A stretch of DNA of 12,540 nucleotides from Clostridiales bacterium (GTDB taxonomy: Bacteria > Bacillota > Clostridia > Oscillospirales > Oscillospiraceae). The notes beneath the pieces are model-generated. The model was not told the origin of the DNA and did not search any database. It worked only from the letters and a program-made list of their open reading frames with translations. The stretch's first letter is position 1. The number at the start of each line of letters is the position of its first letter. The position numbers and the translations under genes were made by a program. Below, piece by piece: positions 6,155 to 12,540 of the stretch. The DNA is taken from contig JAJQFX010000102.1 in assembly GCA_021200895.1 (NCBI GenBank), positions 1 to 12,540 on the forward strand, read 5' to 3'.

Positions 6155-7096
6155 TCAGAACGCCCGTTTGTGGAGTACGGTGGGGTCGATATGGTGAATG
6201 TTCGGCGAGCCGGTGCGGTTCAGATAGGTGCGCAGCAGGGCGGTGTTTTGCTGCACCCAGTCCACTACGCCGTCCTTGCCGCCCTTCCGCAGCGCCTTCA
6301 TCACCGCCCGGGCGCTGCACACCAGGTCGGCCCCCAGGGCCAGGGCCTTGAACGCCTCCGTGCCGGTATCAATGCCGCAGTCCACGATGATGGTCATATC
6401 CTGGCCCACTGCCTTGCGAATCTCCGGCAGCAGCATCACGGGGGGAATGGCGTAGTCCATAATGCTGTGATGGTGGGACAGCAGGATGTACCGCACTCCC
6501 GCCTTCTGGCAGTTCACCGCGTCGCTGACGCTGAGAACGCCCTTCACCACCAGGGGGACGTGAAGCTGGTTCACGGCCTCTGCCAGTTCCTCCACGCTCT
6601 TCGGGCCGAACAGGGCCCCTTCCTTGGGGTCGCAGTCGTACCCGCCGGTCTTCTTGCTGTAGGCGTGGTCAAGGTCGGTGGCCACCGCCACGCAGCCCAG
6701 GGCCTCCGCCTGTTTTGCCTCCCCCAGGAAGCGGGCGCTGTCCTGATAGGGCTTGATGACCTTGACGGTTTTGGCGCCCAGGGCGACGCACTGGGCCACA
6801 TCCTCCGCAGGCTCGAAGCCGCCCAGCCACAGCACCGTGTTGGCCTCTGCCGCCGCCTGGGCCTCCTGCAGGAGGGCGTTCTCCCCCAGCATGGGGTAGC
6901 CGCCGAAGGCCCCCAGCATGATAGGCGTATCCAGGCGAAGGCCGAAAGCTTCCGCCTCGGTGCTGGCCAGGCCGGAGCCCACCAGCCGCATTTCAATCAG
7001 CAGGGAGTTCAGATATTGCCGGGTGATGGCGTCCGAGCCGCCGGTCATGCGGTCCAGATAGGCGTCAAACGCGTTGGCCGATGTGTCGTTACTCAT
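6155..7096 (-). CDS. FMN-dependent alpha-hydroxy-acid oxidase/dehydrogenase-like protein
   Basis: A 313-residue TIM-barrel protein of the FMN-dependent alpha-hydroxy-acid dehydrogenase family (lactate oxidase, glycolate oxidase and relatives), which oxidise 2-hydroxy acids to 2-keto acids. Visible are VVKGVLSVSDA (183-193) with the FMN-contacting K185, the histidine-rich LSHHHSIMDY (206-215) where relatives have SNHGGRQ with the catalytic histidine, and the phosphate-binding region IIVDCGIDTGTEAFKALALGA (about 236-256) followed by SARAV. It is shorter than the usual 350-390 residues, mainly at the N-terminus, and lacks the arginine of the HGGR motif, so the substrate may differ. AGGAGG at 7105-7110 fixes the start. 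It lies downstream of the lipoprotein gene on the same strand with 109 bases and a large hairpin between. Confidence 0.82.
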   Translation of the reverse strand: MSNDTSANAFDAYLDRMTGGSDAITRQYLNSLLIEMRLVGSGLASTEAEAFGLRLDTPIMLGAFGGYPMLGENALLQEAQAAAEANTVLWLGGFEPAEDVAQCVALGAKTVKVIKPYQDSARFLGEAKQAEALGCVAVATDLDHAYSKKTGGYDCDPKEGALFGPKSVEELAEAVNQLHVPLVVKGVLSVSDAVNCQKAGVRYILLSHHHSIMDYAIPPVMLLPEIRKAVGQDMTIIVDCGIDTGTEAFKALALGADLVCSARAVMKALRKGGKDGVVDWVQQNTALLRTYLNRTGSPNIHHIDPTVLHKRAF

Positions 7097-7136
7097 AAGG
7101 GGTACCTCCTGTCAGAACGATGGTTTCGTCATTTCC

Positions 7137-7174
7137 AACCTGCACCGCTGGCATTGCCACCAGCGGTGCAGGTT
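7137..7174. repeat. Perfect 15-bp inverted repeat between the lipoprotein and oxidase-like genes
   Basis: AACCTGCACCGCTGG (7137-7151) and CCAGCGGTGCAGGTT (7160-7174) are exact inverted copies around 8 bases. It starts 31 bases after the lipoprotein stop in the minus direction. No T-tract follows on the minus strand, so it may be a weak terminator, an RNA-processing site or a 3'-end stabiliser rather than a full terminator. Confidence 0.75.
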
Positions 7175-7205
7175 CACTTTGTTGCAGATAACGAGGAGTC
7201 AGGGC

Positions 7206-9542
7206 TTACCCGCCGAAACCGGTATTGCCGGAATCCTCGCCGGTTTGCGGCTCCTCAGTGGTGAAGCCGATGGTTCGGTTGGTCAGGCGGGGGGAGACGG
7301 TGGCGCTGTTCAGCTCCTCATCCGTGGGCAGATACCACATGGTCACAACGCCGTCCTCGCCGGTGAATCCGGCCACAGTGTTGGCCTCCGGGAGGTGAAG
7401 CGTGCCGACGATAGCGTCATCCACCGGGACGGTCTCATCAGAGCCTTCCTCCGTCCAGAGGGGGCCTTCCGCAGTAACGGACAGCGTGCCCCGCACATAG
7501 GCGGCGCGAATGGCAACCCACTGGCTGGTGGCACCGATGGTGTTGGCGTCCTTCCAGTAGATGTAAATGTCGCCGGGATAGATGGCATCGGCATCCTCTC
7601 CGCTGACGCTGGAGGAACCGTTCTCGGAGTCAAAGGTGATCTCCTCGCCGTTGCCGTCGGTGTAGGTCGCGCCATCGGCGTCCATGTAGTAGACCACGGC
7701 ATAGGTGCCTTCCGTGCCGTAGGCGACAGCCGTCTCTACCACAGTGGTCTTGATTTGGGCAACGGTGGTGCTGCCGGTTTTCGCCAGAAGCTGCACGGTC
7801 TGACCCTCAAGTCCGGTCAGGCTCTCGGCCAGGCTATAGGCGGCATCGGCATAGCTCTCGCACTCGCCGGAGTAGAGGGTATGGGCGTTCCACGCCCAGC
7901 CGCTGTCCGTCTCATAGACGGCGGCCTGACCGTTGATTTCAAAGGTGGCCTCCTCGGCAGTCAGCGGATAGTTGTTCACATAGACCTCGCCGGCGTCCAC
8001 GACGGCTTTCAGCCCATCGGCGGCGCTGCCGCCCTCGAAATAGGCGTCGAACTGGCTGCCGGAGAGCTTCAAATCGGCTTCATTCTCAATGGTCGCCAGG
8101 GTATAATACTCGGAAGCATAGTTTTCAAAGCCGTCAAAGTTATAGCCGGTGTACTGGGCGGTGATGTCCCCGGCGGTGCCGTGGAGCGCCATGTAAATCA
8201 GGTAGCACTGATAGTCCAGGAAGATGGGGCGGGTCTCTCCGGCGTCCAGGGTGGCCTGGGCCATAGTCACAGCGTCGGACAGCTCATTATAGAGGTCGGC
8301 GCTGATCCACTGCTTCCCGGCCTCCACATCGCTGCCGTCCTCGCTGATCACGGTGCTGTCCAGCTTTTCCTGGGCGTAGGCGATGGCGGTCTCCAGGAAG
8401 GCGACGGCGCTGTCATTGCTGGTGAAGCCCAGGGGCTTGCCGGTGGAGGTGGCGTATTCGCTGACCGGTACCAGCCACATACTGACCGTATAGTCCTCGT
8501 TGTCGTTCAGACCGAAGAACTTCACAAAGTTGGAGTAGCCGCCGCTGCGATTAGAGGCGGAATAGGTGGTGTCCGGGCCGTTCATGGCGTCCGGGTAAAC
8601 CACACCGTCCATGGTGTAATATTGGTGGTCTGCGCCGTCAGTGAACACGCCGCTGACCTCGGTGGCCCGTACAAAGTACCAGCTGCCATCCGTTGCCAGG
8701 TAGTACATGGCGCAGTCGCCGGACTGAATACTCTCGTCAAAATGGTCGGCGGGGATGTTGTGGAAAATCTCCTGATCCACGCTGCCAAATTCCTTTTCCA
8801 GCAGGGTGGCGTACTTCTCAGGGTAGTCGATGGAGTCGATGTACATACCCACGTCGATGGTGTAGGTGCCGTCTTCGTTCTCCACCAGCTCCGTCACGCC
8901 CACGGCGAGATACTCGGTGGACTCAATGCGGTCAGCGTAGCCGTCGCCGTCGTCATCATAGAGCAGGGTCTCGGAGCCGTTGGAGGTCTCGCTTTTCAGC
9001 ATCTCCGTGGCGGCCTCCGCATAGCTCCCCTCCAGGATGGCAGCCATAAAGCCGGAGCCGATGGACCAGGTGCCGTCCTCGTTTTTCGTCATCCAGGTGG
9101 ACTCATTGACAGTGAAGCCCTCCGGATACTGCTCGTCAAACTCCTCCTCCGTGGCGGGAACCTGAGCGCCGTTGACATAGCAGTTCCCGGCGGAGATGAT
9201 GGCGGCCACGCCCTCGGCGGAGCTGCCCTCCTGATAGTAGGAGGCGTATACCTCGTTGACAACGCTCATGGTGTTGTCATCCACATCGGCGTCCTCTCCG
9301 GTGCCCTTGATGACGGACTTGGGGAAGGCGTTCGTCTCTGCCGTTTCTGCCGCTTCTTCCGTGGAGGAGGATTCCGCTTCTGCGCCGGACGCGCTTTCCG
9401 CCGCGCTGGATGCCGCAGCGGAGCTTTCAACGGCAGAACTTTCCCCGCCTTCGGAGGTATCCCCGCCGCAGGCGGCCAGGGACAGCACCATAGCCGCGGC
9501 CAGCAGGAACGCCGTCAGTGCGCTGAGCTTCTTATGTTTCAT
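7206..9542 (-). CDS. Secreted lipoprotein with duplicated modules around a FIVAR-like segment
   Basis: I do not recognise a named family for this 778-residue protein. It begins with a lipoprotein signal peptide: MKHKK, a hydrophobic stretch, and lipobox LAAC with lipidated C25. A Ser/Ala/Glu-rich tether (about 28-72) follows, so it is surface-anchored. Two diverged copies of one module follow, about 95-375 and 492-763. They match at YYQEGSSAEGVAAIISAGNCYVN versus YFEGGSAADGLKAVVDAGEVYVN in pattern, at YTVSMWLVPVSE versus GVVTMWYLPTDE, and at LGFTSN versus IGFTTE. Between them residues about 376-455 are helical and FIVAR-like (AFLETAIAYAQEKLD; QWISADLYNELSDAVTMAQ). Copy 1 has an EF-hand-like loop, D196-x-D198-x-D200-x-x-x-D204-x-x-E207, absent from copy 2. 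AAGGAG at 9552-9557 fixes the start. A role in binding a surface or extracellular polymer is inference only. Confidence 0.85.
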   Translation of the reverse strand: MKHKKLSALTAFLLAAAMVLSLAACGGDTSEGGESSAVESSAAASSAAESASGAEAESSSTEEAAETAETNAFPKSVIKGTGEDADVDDNTMSVVNEVYASYYQEGSSAEGVAAIISAGNCYVNGAQVPATEEEFDEQYPEGFTVNESTWMTKNEDGTWSIGSGFMAAILEGSYAEAATEMLKSETSNGSETLLYDDDGDGYADRIESTEYLAVGVTELVENEDGTYTIDVGMYIDSIDYPEKYATLLEKEFGSVDQEIFHNIPADHFDESIQSGDCAMYYLATDGSWYFVRATEVSGVFTDGADHQYYTMDGVVYPDAMNGPDTTYSASNRSGGYSNFVKFFGLNDNEDYTVSMWLVPVSEYATSTGKPLGFTSNDSAVAFLETAIAYAQEKLDSTVISEDGSDVEAGKQWISADLYNELSDAVTMAQATLDAGETRPIFLDYQCYLIYMALHGTAGDITAQYTGYNFDGFENYASEYYTLATIENEADLKLSGSQFDAYFEGGSAADGLKAVVDAGEVYVNNYPLTAEEATFEINGQAAVYETDSGWAWNAHTLYSGECESYADAAYSLAESLTGLEGQTVQLLAKTGSTTVAQIKTTVVETAVAYGTEGTYAVVYYMDADGATYTDGNGEEITFDSENGSSSVSGEDADAIYPGDIYIYWKDANTIGATSQWVAIRAAYVRGTLSVTAEGPLWTEEGSDETVPVDDAIVGTLHLPEANTVAGFTGEDGVVTMWYLPTDEELNSATVSPRLTNRTIGFTTEEPQTGEDSGNTGFGG

Positions 9543-9623
9543 GTCTCATATCTCCTTTTGGTGATTTTGGCTGCGCCGCCCCGTTGCATGGTGAGGCGGG
9601 CTGTTTCTACATAAATCAAAAAT

Positions 9624-9637
9624 TAAATCGTGATTTA
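9624..9637. repeat. Small palindrome at the transcription start of the lipoprotein gene
   Basis: TAAATC-GT-GATTTA is a 14-base inverted repeat with 6-base arms, 11 bases downstream of the proposed -10 box on the minus strand. A further TAAATC-like half site (ATAAATC, 9611-9617) lies on its leader side. Its position fits a repressor operator. Confidence 0.5.
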
Positions 9638-9648
9638 CTCTAAAAGGA

Positions 9649-9677
9649 AGTATACCAGCAACCGGCCAACATTGCAA
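9649..9677 (-). promoter_or_regulatory. Promoter of the lipoprotein gene
   Basis: On the minus strand TTGCAA (9677-9672), a 17-base spacer and TATACT (9654-9649). The predicted start near 9642 gives a 5' untranslated leader of about 100 nucleotides. Confidence 0.78.
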
Positions 9678-9715
9678 TCGGCATTTCCGACAAAATATTT
9701 GACAAAGTTTTGTGC

Positions 9716-9767
9716 AAAAAAGCAAGGCGCCCCGCAGCCCAGGAAGGGTATCCTGGGCTGCGGGGCG
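9716..9767 (-). terminator. Terminator of the GH3 gene
   Basis: CGCCCCGCAGCCCAGGA (9728-9744) and TCCTGGGCTGCGGGGCG (9751-9767) form a perfect 17-bp stem. On the minus strand CCTTGC and then TTTTTT (complement of 9721-9716) follow. It lies 50 bases after the GH3 stop codon. Confidence 0.92.
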
Positions 9768-9816
9768 ATAGGGGTTCGTGTTCCGTTTTCGCACTGTTCG
9801 GGCGGCAGGCCGCGCT

Positions 9817-11457
9817 TTACAGATGGGTATCCGGCAGACCGCAGAAGGCGTCCACCGGGGAGACCCCCTTGAAGGGGCTGCGGCCCATCAGCTTGTCCAG
9901 AGCGGCCTCGATCATGGGGCGGTGGCAGCTGTAGGCGTTGATATAGGTCTTTACCCTGGGCACATCCTGCAAATGGTAGGGGTTGGCGAAGGAGATGAAT
10001 ACGGAGGGCTCCTCCAGGGGGTGGCGGGGCACATCCAGGGCGTGCTTCTTCGCCCAGAACAGCCGCACCGCCGTCTGGTTGGAGGCGTGCTCACAGTTTG
10101 CGAGGTACAGCGACAGCCGTCCGTCAGGAAGGTCGGCTGTGCCGTGCATATCCTCTTGGTCGATGTCGAACCGCTCGGTCTGGAAGCCTGCAGCCTGCAA
10201 ATATTCCTCCGCGATGGCGGTCATGCTGCCGTCCACAGTGTTGTCGTTGCCGAAGGTGAACAGGCGGATGAGGGGGTACTTTTCCGGGGTGATGGGGAGG
10301 CAGTCCTGGTTGTTCTTCACCAGGGTGACGCACTTGTCAGCGCACTCCCGCTGCCACTCCTTGGCCTGGGGCAGCATCTTGCCGGTGGGAGGCTGGAAGG
10401 CCACCTTCGCCTTCAGCGCCAGGATACGGGTCACGGCTTCATCCAGCCGCTGCTGGGTCAGCATTCCGCTGTCCAGGGCGTCCAGGATATACTGGTAATC
10501 CTCATAGAAGCCGGTGGTGAATACCAGCATATCGCACCCGGCCATGATAGCGGTGGGGATGGCCTCCCTCCGGGGCATGGCCTGGGTGAAGCCGCTCATA
10601 ATGGTGGCGTCGGTGGTGATGACGCCGTTGAAGCCGAACTTCTCCCGCAGCACGCCGGTCAGCAGCTCCTTAGACAGGGAGCCGGGCAGGCAGTCCGCGA
10701 AGGTCAGGGAGGGGTTGATGTCCATGGCCACATTGGGCTGGACGATGTGCCCCACCATAATGCTCATCAGCCCGTCCGCAATGAGCTGCTGATAGATGGC
10801 GCCGTAGCTGGCGTACCAGTCCTCAGCGGAGAGGGAATTGTAGGTGGGGTGCAGGTGCTGATCCCGGAAGTCCACGCCGTCGCCGGGATAGTGCTTGGCG
10901 CAAGCCGCCACGCCGCAGCTTTGCAGCGTTTTCACATACTGGGAGCACTTTGCCATCACCTTCTCCGTATCGGAGCCGCAGGAGCGGACGTTGATGATGG
11001 GGTTCTGGTAGTTCAAATCTAGGTCGCACACCGGGGAGAAGGTCCAGTTGATACCGGCGCTCTGCCCTTCCACCGCGCAGACGGTGGCGAACTTCTCCAT
11101 CACGCCCAAATCGTCCGTGGCGGAGGGGGCCATGGGCCAGCCGAAGAAGGTGCCGTCGGAGATGCCGCCGGAGCCGCCCTCCTCCAGGTTGGCGGCCTTC
11201 AGCAGGGGGATTTTGGCCGCTTTGTCCAAGGGGGCGAAGTGCTGCCGGATGGCCTCTGCCGGTTCGGGGCGGTACAGGATGCCGCCGATGCAGTAATCCG
11301 TCACCAGGGTTTGGATTTCCTCCGCGCCGTAGTCCTGCCCCATGACGCAGAACAACTGTCCGGCCTTCTCCCGGGTGGTCAGCCCGGCCAGGGTGTTCAT
11401 GACCCACTGGCGCTGGGCCTCGTTCAGGCAGAAGGGTTTTGCAGAAAGATCGATCAT
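9817..11457 (-). CDS. Family 3 glycoside hydrolase (beta-N-acetylhexosaminidase/beta-glucosidase-like)
   Basis: A 546-residue GH3 enzyme. The start at 11457 is preferred over an in-frame ATG 72 bases upstream because GGAGG lies at 11466-11470. The N-terminal barrel (about 20-350) contains KAGQLF (31-36), GGILYRPEPAE, EEGGSGG (92-98), KHYPGDGVDFRDQH (188-201) and the nucleophile motif GVITTDATIMSGF with D283. The C-terminal part begins near VTLVKNNQDCLPI (377-389) and ends in GRSPFKGVSP. The loop 188-201 corresponds to KHFPGHG-x-x-x-x-DSH of NagZ-type enzymes, but the histidine of PGHG is Asp here. Whether it is a hexosaminidase, glucosidase or phosphorylase is open. No signal peptide is present, so it is cytoplasmic. 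A strong promoter lies about 200 bases upstream and a TetR-type gene is divergently placed, probably its regulator. Confidence 0.9.
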   Translation of the reverse strand: MIDLSAKPFCLNEAQRQWVMNTLAGLTTREKAGQLFCVMGQDYGAEEIQTLVTDYCIGGILYRPEPAEAIRQHFAPLDKAAKIPLLKAANLEEGGSGGISDGTFFGWPMAPSATDDLGVMEKFATVCAVEGQSAGINWTFSPVCDLDLNYQNPIINVRSCGSDTEKVMAKCSQYVKTLQSCGVAACAKHYPGDGVDFRDQHLHPTYNSLSAEDWYASYGAIYQQLIADGLMSIMVGHIVQPNVAMDINPSLTFADCLPGSLSKELLTGVLREKFGFNGVITTDATIMSGFTQAMPRREAIPTAIMAGCDMLVFTTGFYEDYQYILDALDSGMLTQQRLDEAVTRILALKAKVAFQPPTGKMLPQAKEWQRECADKCVTLVKNNQDCLPITPEKYPLIRLFTFGNDNTVDGSMTAIAEEYLQAAGFQTERFDIDQEDMHGTADLPDGRLSLYLANCEHASNQTAVRLFWAKKHALDVPRHPLEEPSVFISFANPYHLQDVPRVKTYINAYSCHRPMIEAALDKLMGRSPFKGVSPVDAFCGLPDTHL

Positions 11458-11599
11458 AGTAGGTTCCTCCTCAATATGAAATAAAATATGCGTGTTCCTT
11501 TGCGGCAAAAGCCAGCAGCCTGCCCACAAGGAACGCTCCGCCCATCAGCAAAACGGTGAGAATTGCAAAAAAGTCAGTAGCATAATCCAAATTGAAGTA

Positions 11600-11628
11600 T
11601 TGACATATGCAAATCTATCGTTTAAACT
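11600..11628 (+). promoter_or_regulatory. Promoter of the TetR-type gene
   Basis: TTGACA (11600-11605), a 17-base spacer and TAAACT (11623-11628). Transcription would start near 11635 and run rightward through the opposing GH3 promoter, giving a leader of about 93 nucleotides. Confidence 0.75.
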
Positions 11629-11662
11629 TGTAGCTATTAGGCCTGGCTTTAGACCGCGTTTC

Positions 11663-11682
11663 AAGCCCATTATACTGGGTTT
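11663..11682. repeat. Palindrome over the GH3 promoter -10 (operator candidate)
   Basis: AAGCCCA (11663-11669) and TGGGTTT (11676-11682) are inverted copies with one mismatch around TTATAC. An outer pair CCTGGC (11642-11647) and GCCAGG (11683-11688) is also present. The inner palindrome covers the -10 box and start site of the GH3 promoter, the expected place for TetR-type repressor binding. Confidence 0.55.
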
Positions 11683-11697
11683 GCCAGGATATGTCAA
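11669..11697 (-). promoter_or_regulatory. Consensus promoter of the GH3 gene
   Basis: On the minus strand TTGACA (11697-11692), 17 bases and TATAAT (11674-11669): a perfect consensus sigma-A promoter. The predicted start near 11662 gives a leader of about 205 nucleotides before the GH3 start codon. A promoter this strong is usually held in check by a repressor. Confidence 0.88.
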
Positions 11698-11727
11698 CAT
11701 ACTTTTGGAAGGCTGTGGAACAAAATT

Positions 11728-12441
11728 ATGATCAGGCAAAAGCTGCCCCACGAAATCAAATCGGAGGAAACGAAACAAAAAATCCTCAAGACAACGGAGA
11801 AAATGCTCTCTCAATACGATTTTAAATATCTGACGGTGCGCAATCTCTGCGAAGAGGCCGGCGTGGCCTACGGCTCTTTCTACCATCACTTTACGAGCAA
11901 GGAGAATCTGCTGTTTATCTACACTGGGAACCTATACCAGGTGGCCCGCCGGGAGAATCCCATTCCGGACTGGGTAAACCCGGCGGACTATATCGAGTGC
12001 ATCCTGTGGCACACCATCGTGTACGGGCAGTTTTGCGAGATGATGGGGAAGGACTTGACCAAGTACCTCTATCAGAACTGCCCCCAGGATTTGTTCGCCG
12101 AGACCTATGACCAGGAGGTCATCCCTACCATCAACGACGCCAAGCAGCGGGGTATGCTGGACCCAGGCCGTGAAAAGCCCTACAATCGCCCGCCGGAGGT
12201 GCTGCTGGCTAAGGACATTGAAATCGTAGAAAAGGGCACCGTGGTGTGGTGGAGCTTCTACTCTAAGGAGGACGCCGAGCCCCTCCATGAGACGCTGGAG
12301 CATCTGATTTTCAATATGCTGTACTCCTATTGCTCCGAGCAGTACCGGGCTACAGATCACTTGCATATGCTGCTGACGGAGCGGGAACAGTTCCCCGGCA
12401 GCGTCACCATTCGCCCCATCAGTGCGCCGCAGAACGCCTGA
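11728..12441 (+). CDS. TetR/AcrR-family transcriptional regulator
   Basis: A 237-residue DNA-binding regulator. The N-terminal TetR_N domain (about 11-65) begins with SEETKQKILKTTEKMLSQ and contains the helix-turn-helix LTVRNLCEEAGVAYGSFYHHF with the typical S/FYHHF recognition-helix end and SKENLL. Residues about 70-225 would form the helical ligand-binding and dimerisation domain; the region is rich in Trp, Tyr and Cys and I cannot name its ligand. Length is slightly above the usual 190-220. The ribosome binding site is weak (GGAAGG at 11706-11711 is 16 bases away; GGAA at 11717-11720 is nearer), suggesting low translation, as is common for repressors. It lies divergent to the GH3 gene, whose consensus promoter bears a palindrome, so repression of that gene and perhaps itself is inferred. 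Confidence 0.93.
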   Translation: MIRQKLPHEIKSEETKQKILKTTEKMLSQYDFKYLTVRNLCEEAGVAYGSFYHHFTSKENLLFIYTGNLYQVARRENPIPDWVNPADYIECILWHTIVYGQFCEMMGKDLTKYLYQNCPQDLFAETYDQEVIPTINDAKQRGMLDPGREKPYNRPPEVLLAKDIEIVEKGTVVWWSFYSKEDAEPLHETLEHLIFNMLYSYCSEQYRATDHLHMLLTEREQFPGSVTIRPISAPQNA

Positions 12442-12471
12442 ACCTGTCATGCTTGGAACGACGCTTTCACT

Positions 12472-12508
12472 GCGGGGGCCGCCCCAACGCGGGCCGCCCC
12501 GCTGTTTT
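12472..12508 (+). terminator. Terminator after the TetR-type gene
   Basis: GCGGGG (12472-12477) with the adjoining GCC pairs with GGC and CCCCGC (12497-12502) across a small bulge, followed by TGTTTT (12503-12508). It begins 31 bases after the stop codon. The last 30 bases of the window are AT-rich with no gene visible. Confidence 0.7.
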
Positions 12509-12540
12509 GAAATTTTTGGCTTGATGAAAAAGATATTTTT

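Noticed and set aside
6140..7264. Plus-strand open frame opposite the oxidase-like gene (374 codons)
   Set aside because: Antisense of conserved FMN-enzyme motifs; it starts inside a terminator region.
7074..9614. Long plus-strand open frame opposite the lipoprotein (846 codons)
   Set aside because: The minus-strand gene has a signal peptide, lipobox, ribosome binding site and promoter; the opposite frame is Gly/Val/His-rich with no recognisable domain.
9778..11022. Plus-strand open frame opposite the GH3 gene (414 codons)
   Set aside because: Antisense shadow of clear GH3 motifs; composition is typical of such shadows.
11458..11529. 24-residue N-terminal extension of the GH3 protein
   Set aside because: It would include the strong GGAGG that serves the ATG at 11457 and shows no family similarity.
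11494..11534. Inverted repeat GTTCCTT/AAGGAAC in the GH3 leader as a riboswitch
   Set aside because: Only 7 bp with a 27-base loop and no conserved riboswitch motif; too weak to call.

Overview
The window looks like a chromosomal segment of a GC-rich, anaerobic gut-type member of the Clostridia, most plausibly in the Oscillospiraceae (Flavonifractor/Oscillibacter-like). The reasons are strong GGAGG ribosome binding sites, a T-box leader on leuA, a protein of the CD1247-N-terminal type, a long LeuA, and GC-rich genes separated by AT-rich intergenic DNA carrying clear TTGACA/TATAAT-type promoters. This placement is inference. I see no phage, transposon, integrase or CRISPR signal.

Layout. (1) Positions 1-130: the last codons of a gene that resembles the C-terminal transketolase subunit, then a hairpin terminator. 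(2) 167-1561 (+): an intracellular GH43 glycosidase with a CBM6-like tail, ending at a bidirectional terminator shared with (3). (3) leuA, 3358-1673 (-), isopropylmalate synthase, preceded by a complete leucine-type T-box leader and a TTGACA-17-TATACT promoter. (4) A divergent promoter region, then efp (+), a small acidic zinc-ribbon protein, a Cof-type HAD phosphatase and tRNA-Leu(CAG). The tRNA promoter begins inside the stop codon of the HAD gene. (5) Two strong hairpins, then two minus-strand genes: a short FMN-dependent alpha-hydroxy-acid oxidase-like enzyme (7096-6155) and, upstream of it, a 778-residue lipoprotein (9542-7206). (6) A GH3 glycosidase on the minus strand (11457-9817) and a TetR-type regulator on the plus strand (11728-12441). 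Their promoters lie in 270 bp and point towards each other.

How the parts connect. The leuA T-box most likely has specifier CUG and carries UGGU in its T-box bulge. The tRNA in the same window has anticodon CAG and ends in ACCA, so it is a matching ligand; leucine starvation should therefore raise leuA expression. The GH43 and GH3 enzymes both lack signal peptides and so would act on imported oligosaccharides. The TetR-type protein is the obvious candidate regulator of the GH3 gene.

The least explained element is the lipoprotein. It contains two diverged copies of a roughly 270-residue module flanking a FIVAR-like helical segment, and an EF-hand-like calcium loop is present in copy 1 only. 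I find no clear novel multi-gene system; the best candidates for follow-up are this lipoprotein and the face-to-face GH3/TetR promoter region.
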